The notes under the pieces were generated by a model, which saw only the letters and a program-made list of their open reading frames with translations, had not been told where the DNA came from and did not search any database. From positions 1,426,001-1,490,000 of the forward strand of contig JAPQWV010000001.1 of the NCBI GenBank assembly GCA_027422505.1: a stretch of 64,000 bases of DNA. The letters are read 5' to 3'. Position 1 is the first letter of the stretch; the number at the start of each line of letters is the position of its first letter. The position numbers were made by a program, and so were the translations under genes. Below are positions 23,427-36,100 of this stretch, piece after piece. This DNA comes from Craterostigma plantagineum. Taxonomy: Eukaryota; Streptophyta; Magnoliopsida; Lamiales; Linderniaceae.

Positions 23427-23790
23427 ATGAATGAATATTTATGAAGTTGGACAAGTTAATCGAGTTCTTGTAATAAATTATTAAATAAAGCTAGTTTGGT
23501 TTTCTTTTTCATTACTGTAGTGTTTGGTATATAAAATCATTTCTCTACGTATTAATCAAAGTATTATTGGGCACTGTAACGAGGTGGAAGAAACGATCTT
23601 ATTAGGGTCGAAAGTAATTGTGAAATAAAAATAGAACGTTACTGTTAATATATAGTTTTAGAGGGTGGGTCAAACGTAATTTACTTATCTCGCGTGTTTT
23701 ACACGCGCGTTACGAATCGGCTGTTCGTTGAAGCGACGCCATATTTAAGCTCTACCACTTAATTTCCGATCGGAAATCAGCTCATCATCA

Positions 23791-26690
23791 ATGGAGGATA
23801 ACGGTGAAACTCGAATTAAACGAAAGAGGAAGATTGGGTTTTGGTACTGGGCAGTGGTTTCCCTTGCAGTTCGATTGGTTCTCTGTGGATTTTCTAAAAC
23901 CCTAAACCTCTCGTCTCGGCCTGAAGTCTCAACTCCGATCACCAGCCTTCGAAGACGTAAATACCCATCTGTATCTGTGTGTTTGATCTGGGCGCAGTGT
24001 GTTTGAATGTTCGTTTGAGTTAAAAGTTTCATGATTTTGCTAATTGTGGGATTATGTGGCAGTGGCTGAGGGATACTGGTTGAAGAAGCTGTCGATGTCT
24101 CCGTATTCTGGTAAGTAGTTCATGAATTTAGTGCAAAAAGTTGCCTCTTTTGTTACCCTTGAAATAGAGATAGTACTTACTAGATATGGGTTATGACTGA
24201 ATCTGAGCACTTGAGGAGTGTAGAATCTAGTGTACATTTAATGGATTCGAAATTTTTTATTTTTATTTTTGATTAGTTACAATCATATCTGTGACGAGCA
24301 GGTTCGATGTATCATGGATCACCTTTGATGCTCTCTGTACTTGGTCCTCTCACGGTCGAAAGGTGTATTTTTATTTTTGTTCAGAAAAACTTATTGCTAT
24401 GATGATTCATAGACTATTCGGTGATTAATAGCATTGTGCACTTGCAGAAATGGAGTACTATCGGGTCCACTATTATACAGGTGTTGACTCTTTCTCTATC
24501 GTATGCATAGATCTCGTTTACTATAACTGTGTCTAATGATACTTCATATATTATGTATCTATTCGTCCTGTAGAATTCAACGTATTTTTGGATGTAGTCT
24601 GGTTTCTGTTATTGCAGATCTGTTCACGTCACTTCTCATCCGTGCAACTGGGCATCGTCTTGAAGCAGAACACGCTCGAAATTTAAATGTGTTAGGCTTA
24701 AATAAATTTTTTGAAGATCTGGGTAAATATAAGTTCAATGCGGCCAATTTTTTATACACCTTCGTTCTGAATTCAAGTTTCTTCATGGAAAATTTTGTGA
24801 TGATTTATCATTGTCTTTAGAGATCCTGCCGGCTGGTGATATAGCTGCTCTCGTCTATCTGTGGAACCCTTTCACAATCGTCTCATGTGTTGGTGGTAAC
24901 ACATCACCCATCGAGAATCTCTTCGTTGTCTTGTCACTTTACGGGGCATCAGCAGGTAGGTGTCCCCATCTTCATTGTGTTGTTAGCACCGCTTCTATAT
25001 TTGATGTTTGAGCAAATATAATGGGTTATTGATCTTATATTATCATTCTGTGTCCGTTTTCCACAATATTCCAGGAATAATATCATTGGCAGCGTTGGGA
25101 TGGGTTGTTGCTTCACATTTGTCTCTTTATCCCTTGGTTTTGGTAATACCGGTAAGTTCGCATAAGGATTATTGCACAAAATGACTGTTTATTGCCATAT
25201 CACTTAGGAACCTATTTGGTCACTCTTTTTTTTTTGAATGCCTCTTTCTGTTTCAGGTAATATTTATATTAGGCTTTGGTGTGGATAGGCCTCCAAGAAA
25301 ACTGTTTCGGCATAATATTTTAAGAGCAAGGGAAGAGAGACCGACTGATCATGTTCAATCATTGCCAAACAAAAATACCACTGATATACGTTGGCAGAGA
25401 GTTGTTGTTTTCCTTTTGTGGGCCGTGCTCTGGGCATCTTATGTCTTAATTTTATGTGCGGTTTCTATGAAGGACTATGGTGGCCTCGGAGAGATGTTTA
25501 AGAGGTACATCATAATGTGGAAGCTGCTGAATCTTATCATATTATCTAGCTTAATGTTTTGTTTATGATTTCGATTTTCTGAGCAACTCTATTTGTTTTG
25601 AACGTTTTGTGGTCCCCATGTAATATGCTTCTTCTTTTCAATGTGGATTACTCTGTTTTTTTTTTTGCAGGACGTATGGATTCATCCTTACCATACAAGA
25701 CTTGTCTCCGAACATAGGTGTCCTATGGTTAGTACTGCCTTGCAACTTCTTCCTTCTTTTCCGTCTTTATTACTCATCTGCTTACATCTGCTACAGGTAC
25801 TTCTTCGCCGAGGTGTTTGATTTCTTCAGGAACTTTTTCCTAATGGTTTTCCATGCAAACATCCTATTCATGGTACTGCCTTTGGCCATACGACTAAATC
25901 ATAGACCCTTGTTTTTGGCCTTTGTTTACTTGACCATCTCTTCAATGCTGAAGTCTTATCCTTGGGTGAGTTCATATACATTTATTACTTGTTTTGCCTC
26001 TTCATTTCCATCACACACTCCACAAGCACCTACCAAATTCTCTTTCTTGGGCTCGTAAAAGGCATTTATTCTTTTATGAAGGCTCATTGACCATTCTTAC
26101 CCTAATCAGGTAGGAGATTCAGCTTTGTACTTGAGTTTGCTGGCTCTATTCGTCAATGATTTAGCAGGTGGGCTTGCTTCTTGGTGGTGTGCTCTCATGT
26201 ATTACTCGTATTTTTTTAGTCTGCTAACGCATTGATTTCTGATCATCTATGCAACGTACAGAAATGAAATTTTCCTTCTTCCTTTTCTGTGGGTTCGTCG
26301 GTATTTCACTTCTGAGTCCTGTAATGCACAATCTGTGGATTTGGAGGGTACGTACCCTCTCTTTTCACAAGTAAACCCTTCTTATTTAGGAATATTATGT
26401 AATGTAAACCTTAATCTAATTTCTTTTTTCCTTTTTAATCAGGGAACTGGAAATGCCAACTTCTACTTTGCAACTGCTATGGCGTATGCTTGCTTTCAGG
26501 TCTATACCTTTTCCCCGTCAATTCCCTACTTAACAATAATAAGCTTGTTCTTGTCGTAAGACACTAATTGAGGTCTTCTACTCTCTCTACGTTTTCTCTT
26601 TAGATCGTTCTGGTGGTTGAGAGCGTTAGTGCCATGCTCAACCATGACAGGAAAATAAAAAAGCTGTGCGATAAAATCACGAAAGCTTGA
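23791..26690 (+). CDS. PIGU: GPI transamidase subunit PIG-U
   Basis: Fourteen exons: 23791-23956, 24063-24110, 24302-24362, 24448-24480, 24598-24722, 24821-24955, 25075-25151, 25257-25504, 25671-25727, 25797-25965, 26110-26167, 26262-26347, 26443-26499, 26604-26690. They sum to 469 codons, giving 468 aa. It is a multi-pass ER membrane protein. Recognisable stretches are YSGSMYHGSPLMLSVLGP, LVYLWNPFTIVSCVGGNTSP and QDLSPNIGVLWYFFAEVFD, the last in the fatty-acid-elongase-like region of the family. PIG-U is one of five core subunits of GPI transamidase, which cleaves a C-terminal signal and attaches a preformed GPI anchor to proteins in the ER lumen. The start MEDNGETR is the first Met, and the sequence MEDNG...KRKRKIGFW fits a cytosolic N-terminus before the first membrane helix. 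All introns are short. Confidence 0.95.
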
Positions 26691-26952
26691 GATTCCCTAT
26701 TGCATTTTGGATACAAAAGCACTCCCCTAACAACATATGGCGGATAGCATAGCTGAATCACTGGCATTTTAGTTGAGTGAATTGCTCTGTTGTTATATTA
26801 TTGAAGATTTGTGTCATATTCAAACATGTATGGTGATGTTCATAGCAGTATTTTCTTCATTCAGAGATGGCCTTCATCAATCATCGTAGTGTTGACGATC
26901 ATGAGTGGGAAGCTGCCATTGTTAGAGGAATTGTTGACCTCTTCGAGCGAAA

Positions 26953-27744
26953 TTATATCTTATTCTTCATCATTCCATACACAATGACAATGGCCATGAT
27001 CATTTCTTGATCTACTTGAGGCTCCACACTTTAGTCTGAGTACATCGTCTCCCAATACAACTCCTGATGAAGAATGCTTATGCATGGCCTGCGCAGAAAG
27101 ACATACAAACAACGTTATTAGAATTTATTATTGCAGAATTCAATATCATTATTCCATTGTAAGAGAAATTGTATGAAACTAACTACCTCTGCTAAGAGCT
27201 GCCCTTCAAAGCTTAGGATCTTAAACGATGCTTTTCCTTCGAGCCCTGAGATTTTATAACAGCTCCCACATGATAGAGTGACCAAGAAAGTTACGTCTTT
27301 GGTCAGTATCTTATAATGATTCCTTCTAACTTGAAACCGTGGCTTGATCTTGTCGTTACGGTTAAATCCTTCCCAGCACTTCAAATATCCCAGATTCTGC
27401 TATATATGAGGGGGGTAAAAAAAGCGTAAGAGATAAAGATCTTAAAACTCGGTTTACATTGAGATAGAAGGGCTTTCATGTATATGTGTGTATATAATGT
27501 GAAGGTACGACAATACCTTTCTACGTAGTGAGAAGAGAATGTTGCCAACGTAATCCATGAGAACTACTTTTCTGCTGTGTTTTTGCTGGTAATTATCTAC
27601 TCGAAAAGCAACTTCGCCTTTCGAATTGAAGATGGTGCAGCCATTACCATGGAATACAAGGGATTTTAACCATACAGTGTATGTTTCTCTAATTGATAAG
27701 TGATGTGAAGGTGAAGAAGAAGAAAGAGGTTGTACTTTTGTCAT
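26953..27744 (-). CDS. LURP-one-related (LOR) protein, frame break near C-terminus
   Basis: Three exons on the minus strand: 27517-27744, 27187-27396, 26953-27088. Exons 1 and 2 give 146 residues of the LOR/tubby-like domain (for example MTKVQPLSSSSPSHHLSIRE at the start, TVWLKSLVFHGNGCTIFNSK, then FQVRRNHYKILTKDVTFLVT). Exon 3 begins AMHKHSSSGVVLGDDVLRL. As written it then leaves the family frame and stops at 26960. The family-like ending (VEPQVDQEMIMAIVIVYGMM) is in the next frame and stops at 26953. One extra base in the T run at 27030-27032 explains this. LURP1 is an Arabidopsis protein induced in defence against oomycetes, but most LOR members have no assigned function. Either a consensus error or a real short tail is possible. 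Confidence 0.85.
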
Positions 27745-27985
27745 GTAATAGAATTAGAAGTACTATGAAAAGCTTTAGTATTTCTTGTATCGTCTGTTAA
27801 AAGAACGCTTGAGATTTGTGAAGATGACTCTATCGGTATCCATCTTTATACATATATAGAAGAAAAGCCATCTTTGAACGTTCCATTCATATCAATTTAA
27901 TAATACGCTAAACCAACCGAATAAATAATGTACTTCTAATAACGTACCAACGGAATAGATATGTCGTCTATTTCCATTTGTTTAT

Positions 27986-28376
27986 GGGGCATTTTCATTT
28001 CAGGACCCTACATAAGTATAATTTAGGGTTCAGACCCTCTTCGGAAAATATTTAGTTTTAAGGACCCATTTTTATACAGTATCACTTTATTGCTCTTATA
28101 TACCAGTATGTTGAAATTCTGTACCACAAAATCATAATTCGGTACCAGTTTATGATCATCTGATACCAGTTTATTTTCTGCAGTACCACTTTATTGCTCT
28201 GACATACCAGTATGTTGAAAGTTTGTAACACAAAACAATCATTCTATATCAGTTCATATATTTTTCATACCACTTTTTTACACCACACAAAATGGGTCCT
28301 TTAACCTAAAAAATTCTTAAACAGGGCCTGAATTCGAAATCAAACCCTTAAAGGGGCCTGATTTCGAATTGACCCT
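27986..28376. repeat. Dispersed repeat family, copy C (MITE-like)
   Basis: The left end is GGGGCATTTTCATTTCAGGA and the right end is GGGGCCTGATTTCGAATTGA followed by CCCT; they are imperfect inverted repeats. The interior carries GGTACCAGTTTATGATCATC-type and CAGTACCACTTTATTGCTCT-type units, in reverse order to copy D at 50714. Ten or so units share the core TACCA. The flanks TTGTTTATG and TTGTTTCTA might be a decayed target duplication, but this is weak. There is no coding capacity. Confidence 0.75.
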
Positions 28377-28437
28377 TGTTTCTAATACTTTTTTTTAATT
28401 AAACGGGTTATGTATTTTGGGTTCATCATTATCTTGA

Positions 28438-28856
28438 GGTGAATCTATAGAAAAATAACCAATTGTCTAAAAAATTTACAAGTCAGTACCCATGTCAGAA
28501 AAATTTGTAGATAAGTACCCGTTCGATTGTGCGTATCATTTTCCCAGTCTTGACGTACCTTTTTATATGTGTATTGCGTACCCGTTACGCATCTATATGG
28601 TACCCATATATGCTACCTATATATGTTACATACGGTACCTTGCGGCAAGCTATATGGTGGTACCATTTTCTAACTGTATTACGTACCACAATATGTTTCT
28701 CTATGGTACCTAAATGTGTGATATAATGTACCTTGCGGCGGGCGGGTACCAATGTGCAAAAAAATTATTCTGACAGGTACTTGCATATAAAAAAATACTG
28801 ACTGGGTACTGATTTGCTAATTTTTATATCAATGGGTATTTTTATGTAAGATCCCC
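28438..28856. mobile_element. Mutator-type MITE, 419 bp, 9-bp target duplication
   Basis: The perfect 9-bp flank TTATCTTGA occurs at 28429-28437 and 28857-28865. The ends are inverted repeats (left GGTGAATCTATAGAAAAATA; right, read inward, GGGGATCTTACATAAAAATA). Pairing continues imperfectly inward for about 40 bp in all. The interior is rich in GGTACC and GTAC palindromes. A 9-bp duplication is the mark of the Mutator superfamily. There is no transposase frame. A diverged relative is at about 59683-60097. Confidence 0.85.
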
Positions 28857-28869
28857 TTATCTTGATGAG

Positions 28870-29928
28870 GAATAAATATAATCCAGAGTTTTACTTAAGC
28901 AGTGCACAAAGATGCCTGCACGTTTGGAATGAGCATAGTTTCATTTTCCTTATTATAATAACATATAGTCAACTCAAATTTCCGAAGACCGATATATATA
29001 TGTGTGTGTATAACAAGATAAAATTATCATAAAAATGACGTTATGAAGTCGAAATCAAGATGCATTTTTTTTTTTTTCATTGGATTGTTTATTTTATTCC
29101 ACCAGTTCGATCTTATCGACTTCGCTTTTCTCGTGGTGCTATAATAATAATAGGCAATGCCGATAGGTTGTGTGACCAATTGCGTATTTCTAAGCATTCT
29201 ATATAGAAATCCATTTACATCCTCACGTTTGAAATGAGCACAAACTAACAAAAGATTGAATCATTTTTATCTGAATATCCCTAAAATATAGTCTCGTGTA
29301 ATAAGGAAGCTATTATTTTACGCAGCTTAATAACTTTAGATTGATAATTTCTTGCCTCGTATCACAGTGTAAACAAGTAAACTCTAACATCTGAACTTAG
29401 ATATACAAAGCTCGTTTTAAGTGCTTAGATTGGTTTTACTACAGTTTCTCGTAGGAGGCCAAACATGTTCGTCCTTGTAGGGACCAAAATCGCAACAATT
29501 TTCACTTGTCCCATAATTTTTGCATCGACCATTGATCTGTAGAAGAACACGAAAGAAGAGTGATAAAGAAACGAGCTTTATCTTTTCTGCATATACGACG
29601 AGATTTAGATATATCGATTGATATTTATTTATGTAATGACGTCAAAAATCGCGCCTTTAGAAAAACCCACCACATTATTTCATAACAGAAGCCCAATTAC
29701 GATGCTCATTGTTCAGGATGGTCTGAAAGCCCTATGTTCTTGTTATGGCCATATGCAACAGCAGCAAACCACATCACATCACAATTGATTGATAGAACAT
29801 TCGTCCTCTCGTTCATTCTCTCTCTGGTAAAGCTGATTTATATACAGTTTTAGCAATTTTGTTTTACTCGTTTGTTGAATCGAACTAATACTTCCTTTGA
29901 CAGAGGAAAGAAAAAGGCAACAGAAGAT
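28870..29928. other. Intergenic and leader of the SDR gene
   Basis: No coding region is recognised. The last 300-400 bases should be promoter and 5' leader of the plus-strand SDR gene, which begins at 29929. A TGACGTCA palindrome (bZIP C-box/CRE type) sits at 29637-29644, about 290 bp upstream of the start codon. Confidence 0.5.
29637..29644. promoter_or_regulatory. TGACGTCA bZIP-type site upstream of SDR gene
   Basis: A perfect 8-bp palindrome with an ACGT core, the class of site bound by plant TGA and bZIP factors. It lies about 290 bp before the ATG at 29929. Function is inferred from the motif alone, and one such palindrome can arise by chance in a window this size. Confidence 0.35.
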
Positions 29929-32000
29929 ATGTGGATTTTAGGGAGAAAGGGCCCTTCAGGATTTTCAGCAAGCTCAACTGCTGAACAAGTTGCAAGAGGA
30001 ATCGATGGCTCTGGCCTCACTGCGATAGTCACTGGTTCTTTTTTTTTTTTTTCCCGCTTCGAAATTTAATCTTGCAATTTCCTATCTTTCCTTTGATTTC
30101 CGATTAGTTACTCTTATTGGGTTATACTATCAGGTTCTTGGTAAATTGATGCTTGAATACTCTGTTTTTATCTGTTGGCTGTTGTTAACTTGAATCAGCT
30201 GATGATTTATTGCATTTTTTTTTCCCTTCTTCTAGTTTTTGCCTTTTTGTTTTCCTCTTGGCTAATGTGAGACTTTCATGGGTGCAAAGTCCTTTCCTTT
30301 CTGCTTATATATCATATTCACAACTCACTCATAATTTCATGGACTACTTCGTGGATCGATAATGGTATAGGAACATGATCGATTTAAGTAAAGGATGTTT
30401 TTCATCTGTTTCTGCTAATGTAGTTGTTGGGGTTTCGATTATTTTGATTTTGTTGAAGTTGCAACTGGTAAGTTTTCCTTGTCAAATGCTGGATTTTAGT
30501 TTTTCTTTTTATCTTTTTTTTTTCTGGTCGATTCGTAAATTCAGGAGCTTCGAGTGGAATTGGTACGGAGACCACTCGAATCTTCGCAAAGTGTGGCGTT
30601 CATGTAATAATGGCAGTACGAAACGTGGAGAGCGGCGAAAAGGTTAGAGATACGATAATCAAAGAGATCCCCAAAGCTAAAATCAACGTCATGGAACTCG
30701 ATCTCAGTTCTTTAGCATCTGTAAGAAAGTTTGCATCGGAGTACAACTCCTCGGGCCTTCCTCTGAATCTTCTCATGTGAGTGAATATCTTAACCATCAG
30801 AGCATATTCTATTCTCGCACGTCCATTCAATTCTCTCTCGATTCATTTTTTACTTTTTTCATTAGCCATTAACAGTCGATTTTGGCTTAAGGTTGCTACA
30901 TTAATCTTACGTTTATCTTTATCGTTCGAAAGTAACAACGCAGGGGTGATGGCTCCTCCCTTCATGCTCTCTCAAGACAACATTGAACTGCAGTTTGCAA
31001 CTAATCACCTTGGTACGTAATTTAAGCCTGGGCCAATGTGCATTACCTTAATTCAAGAAGTTTGTAATATCTTGAAATAACTGTGCTAAATCTTCTCCGT
31101 TTTAGGCCATTTTCTTCTGACCGAACTTTTACTGGATAACATGAAAACCACCGCTCATAAGAGCCAAATAGAAGGAAGAATCGTGAACGTCTCATCTGAG
31201 GCACATCGTTTTGCGTATGGAGAAGGGATTCGTTTCGATAAAATCAACGACAGTTCGAGGTGAGCTGTAATGAACCGAGTTTGCAGCATTTCTTGAAATA
31301 ACACAGATTTTATTTTTAAGCCCTTGCGTTTGCTGATGAATCTGCTGTTATTATGTGCTTTACTACAGTTACAGCAGCTACCGTGCTTATGGGCAATCGA
31401 AGCTCGCCAACATACTCCATGCGAACGAACTAGCAAGGCGTTTCAAGGTAACCTAAGCTGATTTTTTTTTTTCTAACATCATATTATGACATTTTTATCT
31501 CACAAATATGACACTCTGATCATACAACGAACGATAGGAAGAAGGGATATCGATAACTGCAAACTCTTTGCATCCCGGGACAATAGCAACCAACCTTGTC
31601 CGACATCATAGTATTGTTGAAGGTGGTCGAGCGTTAACTCCTTTTTTCCTTAAGGATCAAATGCATGGGATTATTACTGATAACGTCTGTTCATTTTTAC
31701 AGCTTTGGTTAACTGGGTTGGCAAATATGTCCTCAAGAACATTCCTCAGGTCTGTAATAATGTCTTCACCTTCTTTAAGTGTCCTTTTTTCTAACTCTTT
31801 TTTTCTAACATGTAATCCGTCGATTTTCTTATTAGGGAGCTGCAACTACTTGCTACGTAGCTCTTCATCCTCAGGTTAAGGGAGTGAGCGGCGAATATTT
31901 TGCAGATAGTAATATATGCGACCGAACTTCGCATGCTAAGGATGCTGAGCTGGCCAAGAAACTCTGGGATTTCAGCTTGGATTTGGTTAAATCCAAATAG
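29929..32000 (+). CDS. TIC32-like short-chain dehydrogenase/reductase
   Basis: Eight exons: 29929-30034, 30545-30776, 30933-31012, 31106-31259, 31369-31447, 31538-31622, 31703-31749, 31836-32000. Phases agree and the product is 315 aa. The start [20 protein letters not shown] matches the short N-terminus of TIC32-type proteins. The cofactor motif TGASSGIG spans the exon 1/2 junction; then come NNAG, the catalytic Ser in NVSSE, and YGQSK (Tyr-x-x-x-Lys). This is a classical NADP(H)-dependent SDR. In pea and Arabidopsis, TIC32 is an inner-envelope-associated SDR proposed to link chloroplast import to NADPH and calmodulin, and related enzymes include retinol-dehydrogenase-like proteins. The C-terminal [14 protein letters not shown] is also family-typical. 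Exon 1 uses a GTTCTT donor, a weak but acceptable 5' splice site. Confidence 0.92.
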
Positions 32001-32187
32001 TTCTTACATGTATTACGTATGTACTGTGAACATTTCTTGTTGCAGTTTGTGTAATGAATACAGAAGTATCGTATGTTTGTTGCAACTTACACATACTTCA
32101 TCAACAATGAATCACATTCCGCAGAACGTTCAAGAAGGAAGTGAACTTAACTAATAACAACCAACGATGGAAAGATCTTAAACTTCA

Positions 32188-32358
32188 TCAATGGTGATGA
32201 AAAGAAGCTCTTGTGATTATTGAAGCAATGGTGTGAAGAGCCGCTGACGCTATCCTCGATTTGATCTGTCCTCTTCTTGGTATAATCCTTGAACCAGCAA
32301 TAAATACTCTCGAGGAAGACGATGAACAACTGTTCATAATGTTTTTGTGATCCTCCAT
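32188..32358 (-). CDS. Candidate small protein, 56 aa
   Basis: The frame MEDHKN to ASFHHH is preceded on the same strand by a TATA-like sequence at about 32454-32459, some 95 bp upstream of the ATG. An acidic start and Ser-rich run are followed by a basic segment (IAGSRIIPRRGQIKSRIASA) and an amphipathic HTIASIITRA. The PRRGQIKSRI pattern reminds me of short uncharacterised plant proteins with a conserved proline and 'KRGxxKxxI' block, but I cannot name a family. It lies tail-to-tail with the SDR gene, with less than 200 bp between stop codons. Function unknown. Confidence 0.45.
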   Translation of the reverse strand: MEDHKNIMNSCSSSSSRVFIAGSRIIPRRGQIKSRIASAALHTIASIITRASFHHH

Positions 32359-32453
32359 TATTACATATGAATATACTGCTGTATTTAGATCTGAGTCTTC
32401 ATTCAATACAACGCAAAGGTGATGGAGGATGATGATTTCTCTGCCTCGCACTC

Positions 32454-32459
32454 TATATA
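32454..32459 (-). promoter_or_regulatory. TATA box for the small gene at 32188-32358
   Basis: TATATA within CTATATAGAG on the minus strand, about 95 bp upstream of the ATG at 32358. This is a normal TATA-to-start spacing for a short leader and is the main non-coding support for that gene. Confidence 0.4.
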
Positions 32460-32479
32460 GTAGGCATACCATACACATA

Positions 32480-33140
32480 CGTAGATCTGTTATAATACAT
32501 TTTACTTTATTACTGTGGATGATGTTGAGTAGTTTCTGACTGAAGCGTTGAATCGTATGATTGGTTTTGACTTTCTAAGGTTTGACAACCACTTCAACCA
32601 ACGAATGAGCTGTCACCTTTTCTAAAAATAAAAAAAAATTATAATAATTTATGGGCTCACTAAGGTGTAATTCGTAATGGGCATTTCACCTTATCGTTTA
32701 GGCCCATATAAAGCCCAATAAAACAAAATCAGCCCTTAACATTATTAAGCCCAGAAACTGAATGAAAGCACGTGGGGAGAAATGAGAGGACAATGAGGAT
32801 ACATAGTAGTATAGGTGGAGCCGCCCACACCTAAACATTTCCCTCGCTCAATTTTTTTATCTGAATTTCCCGAAAACTATAAATATTCTCAACTCTCAAC
32901 CCCTCGTTCTCATCGTGAGCCCTAAACTCCCTCGAGTCTCTCAGCCGCAACGTTCTTTTTCACTCGAATTACCTTTTTTGTTCGGCGGATTTCTCGATTT
33001 TTTTGTCTCTCTTCTTCGCCCGTAATATTCGTCTAGAGGTATTGCAGGAGATTTTAGTTAAATCGATGGATTTTGGAGGATTTCTAGGGATTTTGCTGAC
33101 CTGGCGGTAAATGGAGGTATCTTTTCCTGCAGAGAGGCTC
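32480..33140. other. Divergent promoter region
   Basis: It lies between the small minus-strand frame and the plus-strand gene starting at 33141. A stretch near 32700-32760 has several GCCCA/AAGCCC motifs (site II/TCP-like), common in promoters of broadly expressed plant genes. There is no coding feature. Confidence 0.4.
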
Positions 33141-36100
33141 ATGGCATCAGCTGAGGGCTTCGGAAGCAGCGTGACGGGGAGGGAAGCTAAAGGAGGTGAT
33201 ACTAATCGATTACCCCTATGTTTTGATGTTTTTTTGTTGGATCAGTTAGGACGATTGTGCCTCTTGGTTTTCAGTTTCTTCGGGATTTTCTAGGGAAAAA
33301 GAAGACAATTAAATAATTGACTTTTCTGTGTTTAGATCTGTGAGGACTTTCATTATCTAATGGAACGGAAAGTGGAAAAAGGGAAAATATGTTTTAAAGG
33401 TGTCATCTTTTTTGGATAATGTTTTAATCACGGTTAGTACTGAGTGAGGAGTTACAGTTTCTGTTTGGTGCCGGAGCAGTACATGGAAAATATGGCAAGT
33501 CTAATTTTGTTTGTAGATAGTTGAAATGACTTTAGATTTATTTTAATGTTAGTGACGAATGTAACTTTAGTTGCTTATTGGAGCACGATTCCTTTCCTTT
33601 TATTGCTGTGCAGAGAATCTTCAACACTACTTGCGGGATGGCGATGCATCAAATGAACGTGGTTTGGGCAATAGAAGTTCTCAATATTTAACTCTTGATC
33701 GACATGCTAAATTTGAAGTGCAGAAAGCTGGTAGGTTATTAAAATTTAATGATGGCTTCACTAAGAGACCAGGGATGGTAACTGCTGAATTTTCCAAAAG
33801 CAAAGCTGGGTTACTAGATGCTAACAGATTATATCCGGAATCTGCTTCATCTCCTGCAAGTTGTAAATTTTCAGGTATATATTAATAAAATACGATTTAG
33901 CTGTACCATGATTCAATAATTTTGTATGAGGAAGTGTATACAATCGATCTTCCGTCTTTGTATCTCTATGATGCTCCTTATTGATGAGACCAATGAACCT
34001 GTCTTTTGGTGATGTTTCTCGGTTCTCCAACATTGCAAATGCTAGAATCAATCTGACAATCTTTTGTTGGTACGAGCACTGTCCTTGTTTAGGGCAAGAT
34101 GTTTTCCTGTTCCACTAAATATTGATGAACTGCTACAGTAGCATTGCGTCGTAACATATTGTTGGATCCCTTTGCTCTATTTTGGACTTACACAGTAATT
34201 TTCACCTTTAAATTGGTCTACTGATGCATGTGCTTATAGTTGTGTGGGTTTATTCATCTTTATCTTATGTATAGATAAAACTCAACTGATTATTCCTAAA
34301 AGCACATCAACTGGCCGACGTGGGCTTAAGAGAAATATCAAACCTCAGAAGAGTAGGGGTGATTCATTTTCTCTGAAGAATGGTTTGGTTGGCTTCCACT
34401 CAGCTTCTGGTGGAAATGACTACCTTGGTAAATAGATAATAATTTCATACCCAATTCAATGTTTATCTGTGACATTTGGTATATAGGTGCTGGAACAGAA
34501 CGGTGTATAGGAAATTGGTACCGTAAATATCAAACATATTGCTCTTTTGGAATTGTCTTCCGGTAATGAGGGTCTGACGCATATGTTCTACAGCTAACTT
34601 TTTTATTGCATGTGTCATATTGTTAGTCGTGTTTGCCTGTTTGGGTTAGTATAAAGAAATTTAAGCATTGGTTTCCGAAAAGGCTGATAGCTTTTGGAGT
34701 AGGTAGGGCAGCACATGTTTCCACAACTCTCTTGAAGTAGTTCTAAGATATTTGACGGCCTTGGGAGATATTAGGCTGCCATACAATAGAACTCCATTGT
34801 ACTGGATCTCCATTTATTTTGCAATGTTTTGTCAGCTTGCTATTCTCCTGTCCTAGCGTTGCAAGATCCATGCAACAGATTCAGATATTAGTATCTATAT
34901 ATCTGCTGGTTATGGATCATGGTTATTTATTTCCTTGTTCTCAAGCAATTTTCTACTTCGAGAAATCTGAATATGGGAAACTTATTCAGGAATTTATGGG
35001 TTAAACCGTTAAAGCATGATGCTTTTGATATCACAAGACATATTGATGAGCTGTCCTTGGACGAGCTCCTTAATGGAAGTTGCAAGTTTCCAAACATCGC
35101 CACAGATAAAGCTACAGATGCTGCAGGCTCAAGTGGTAATCTGTTGGAGACGCTCGCGAAGGCGTGCCTAGTTCTTGAAGATAAAAAAGTAATGCATGCC
35201 CAAAAATGTGTTGATACTGACGATAGTTTCATTGCACATGTTTCAACTAGCATGGTTACTTCTAGTTCTTCTATTGGGCAAACCAACAATGACAACGGGA
35301 GTAGCTGCATCTCAGAGCTCCCTTCCTTTGACAAGGTAGATGTGGCAATTTGGAATATTGTGTCGTTATATACTTTCAAGTATGCAAATGGATATTCGGC
35401 ACTCGTCTTTTATCCATGTGATTGGTTGTAATTTTCTTCCCTCTCCAATTTTAAAGGTTCAAGAGCCTATTGAAAAGATCTCGACAAATGTTGCCGATCT
35501 TCCGCTCTATCAGCCGAAAGATGTGTTGCAGCGCCTTTCTCTTCCTCCTCAGAAAGATTTGGATTTGTTGCTTTCTGATGCTGGAAAATCATCGTCATCA
35601 AGGAATTCTACTGATCCTCACCTTGGCAAATCAGTTTCTCAACGAAATGGTCTGCCTCCATTACCGTGGTCAAATTCTTCCTCTGGGAACAATAAGTTAG
35701 CCGCTGATGCTGCTAAAATATCTTCGAATCGAACAATATTCCATGGTAAATGGATCAAAATGGGAAATTTGATAGCTCTTCAGAGAAGCACCGATGATTT
35801 TCTCGGGGACTTTGAGTCGCTGACATATAAGCAGACTTTAGTTCCGTCATTAACTGTTGTGTCCACACGGTCAGAAATTGAAGTTGCTTCGATGGACCTG
35901 GTTTTGCCCGCTTCCGACAGTTTCTCAGGTTTGAATCTTAGTACTGGTGAATGATATGATTGTCAATTTAATCGTATCAAATAAAGCACTGCACCGCGGA
36001 TGTTGATTCAATGTTTGCTAACAATGAGTCACAGCTGTTTCTTTTCCAAAGGAAGTTTAGCAAACATCTTTTTTATGTAATGCGCATATGATCTATGGTA

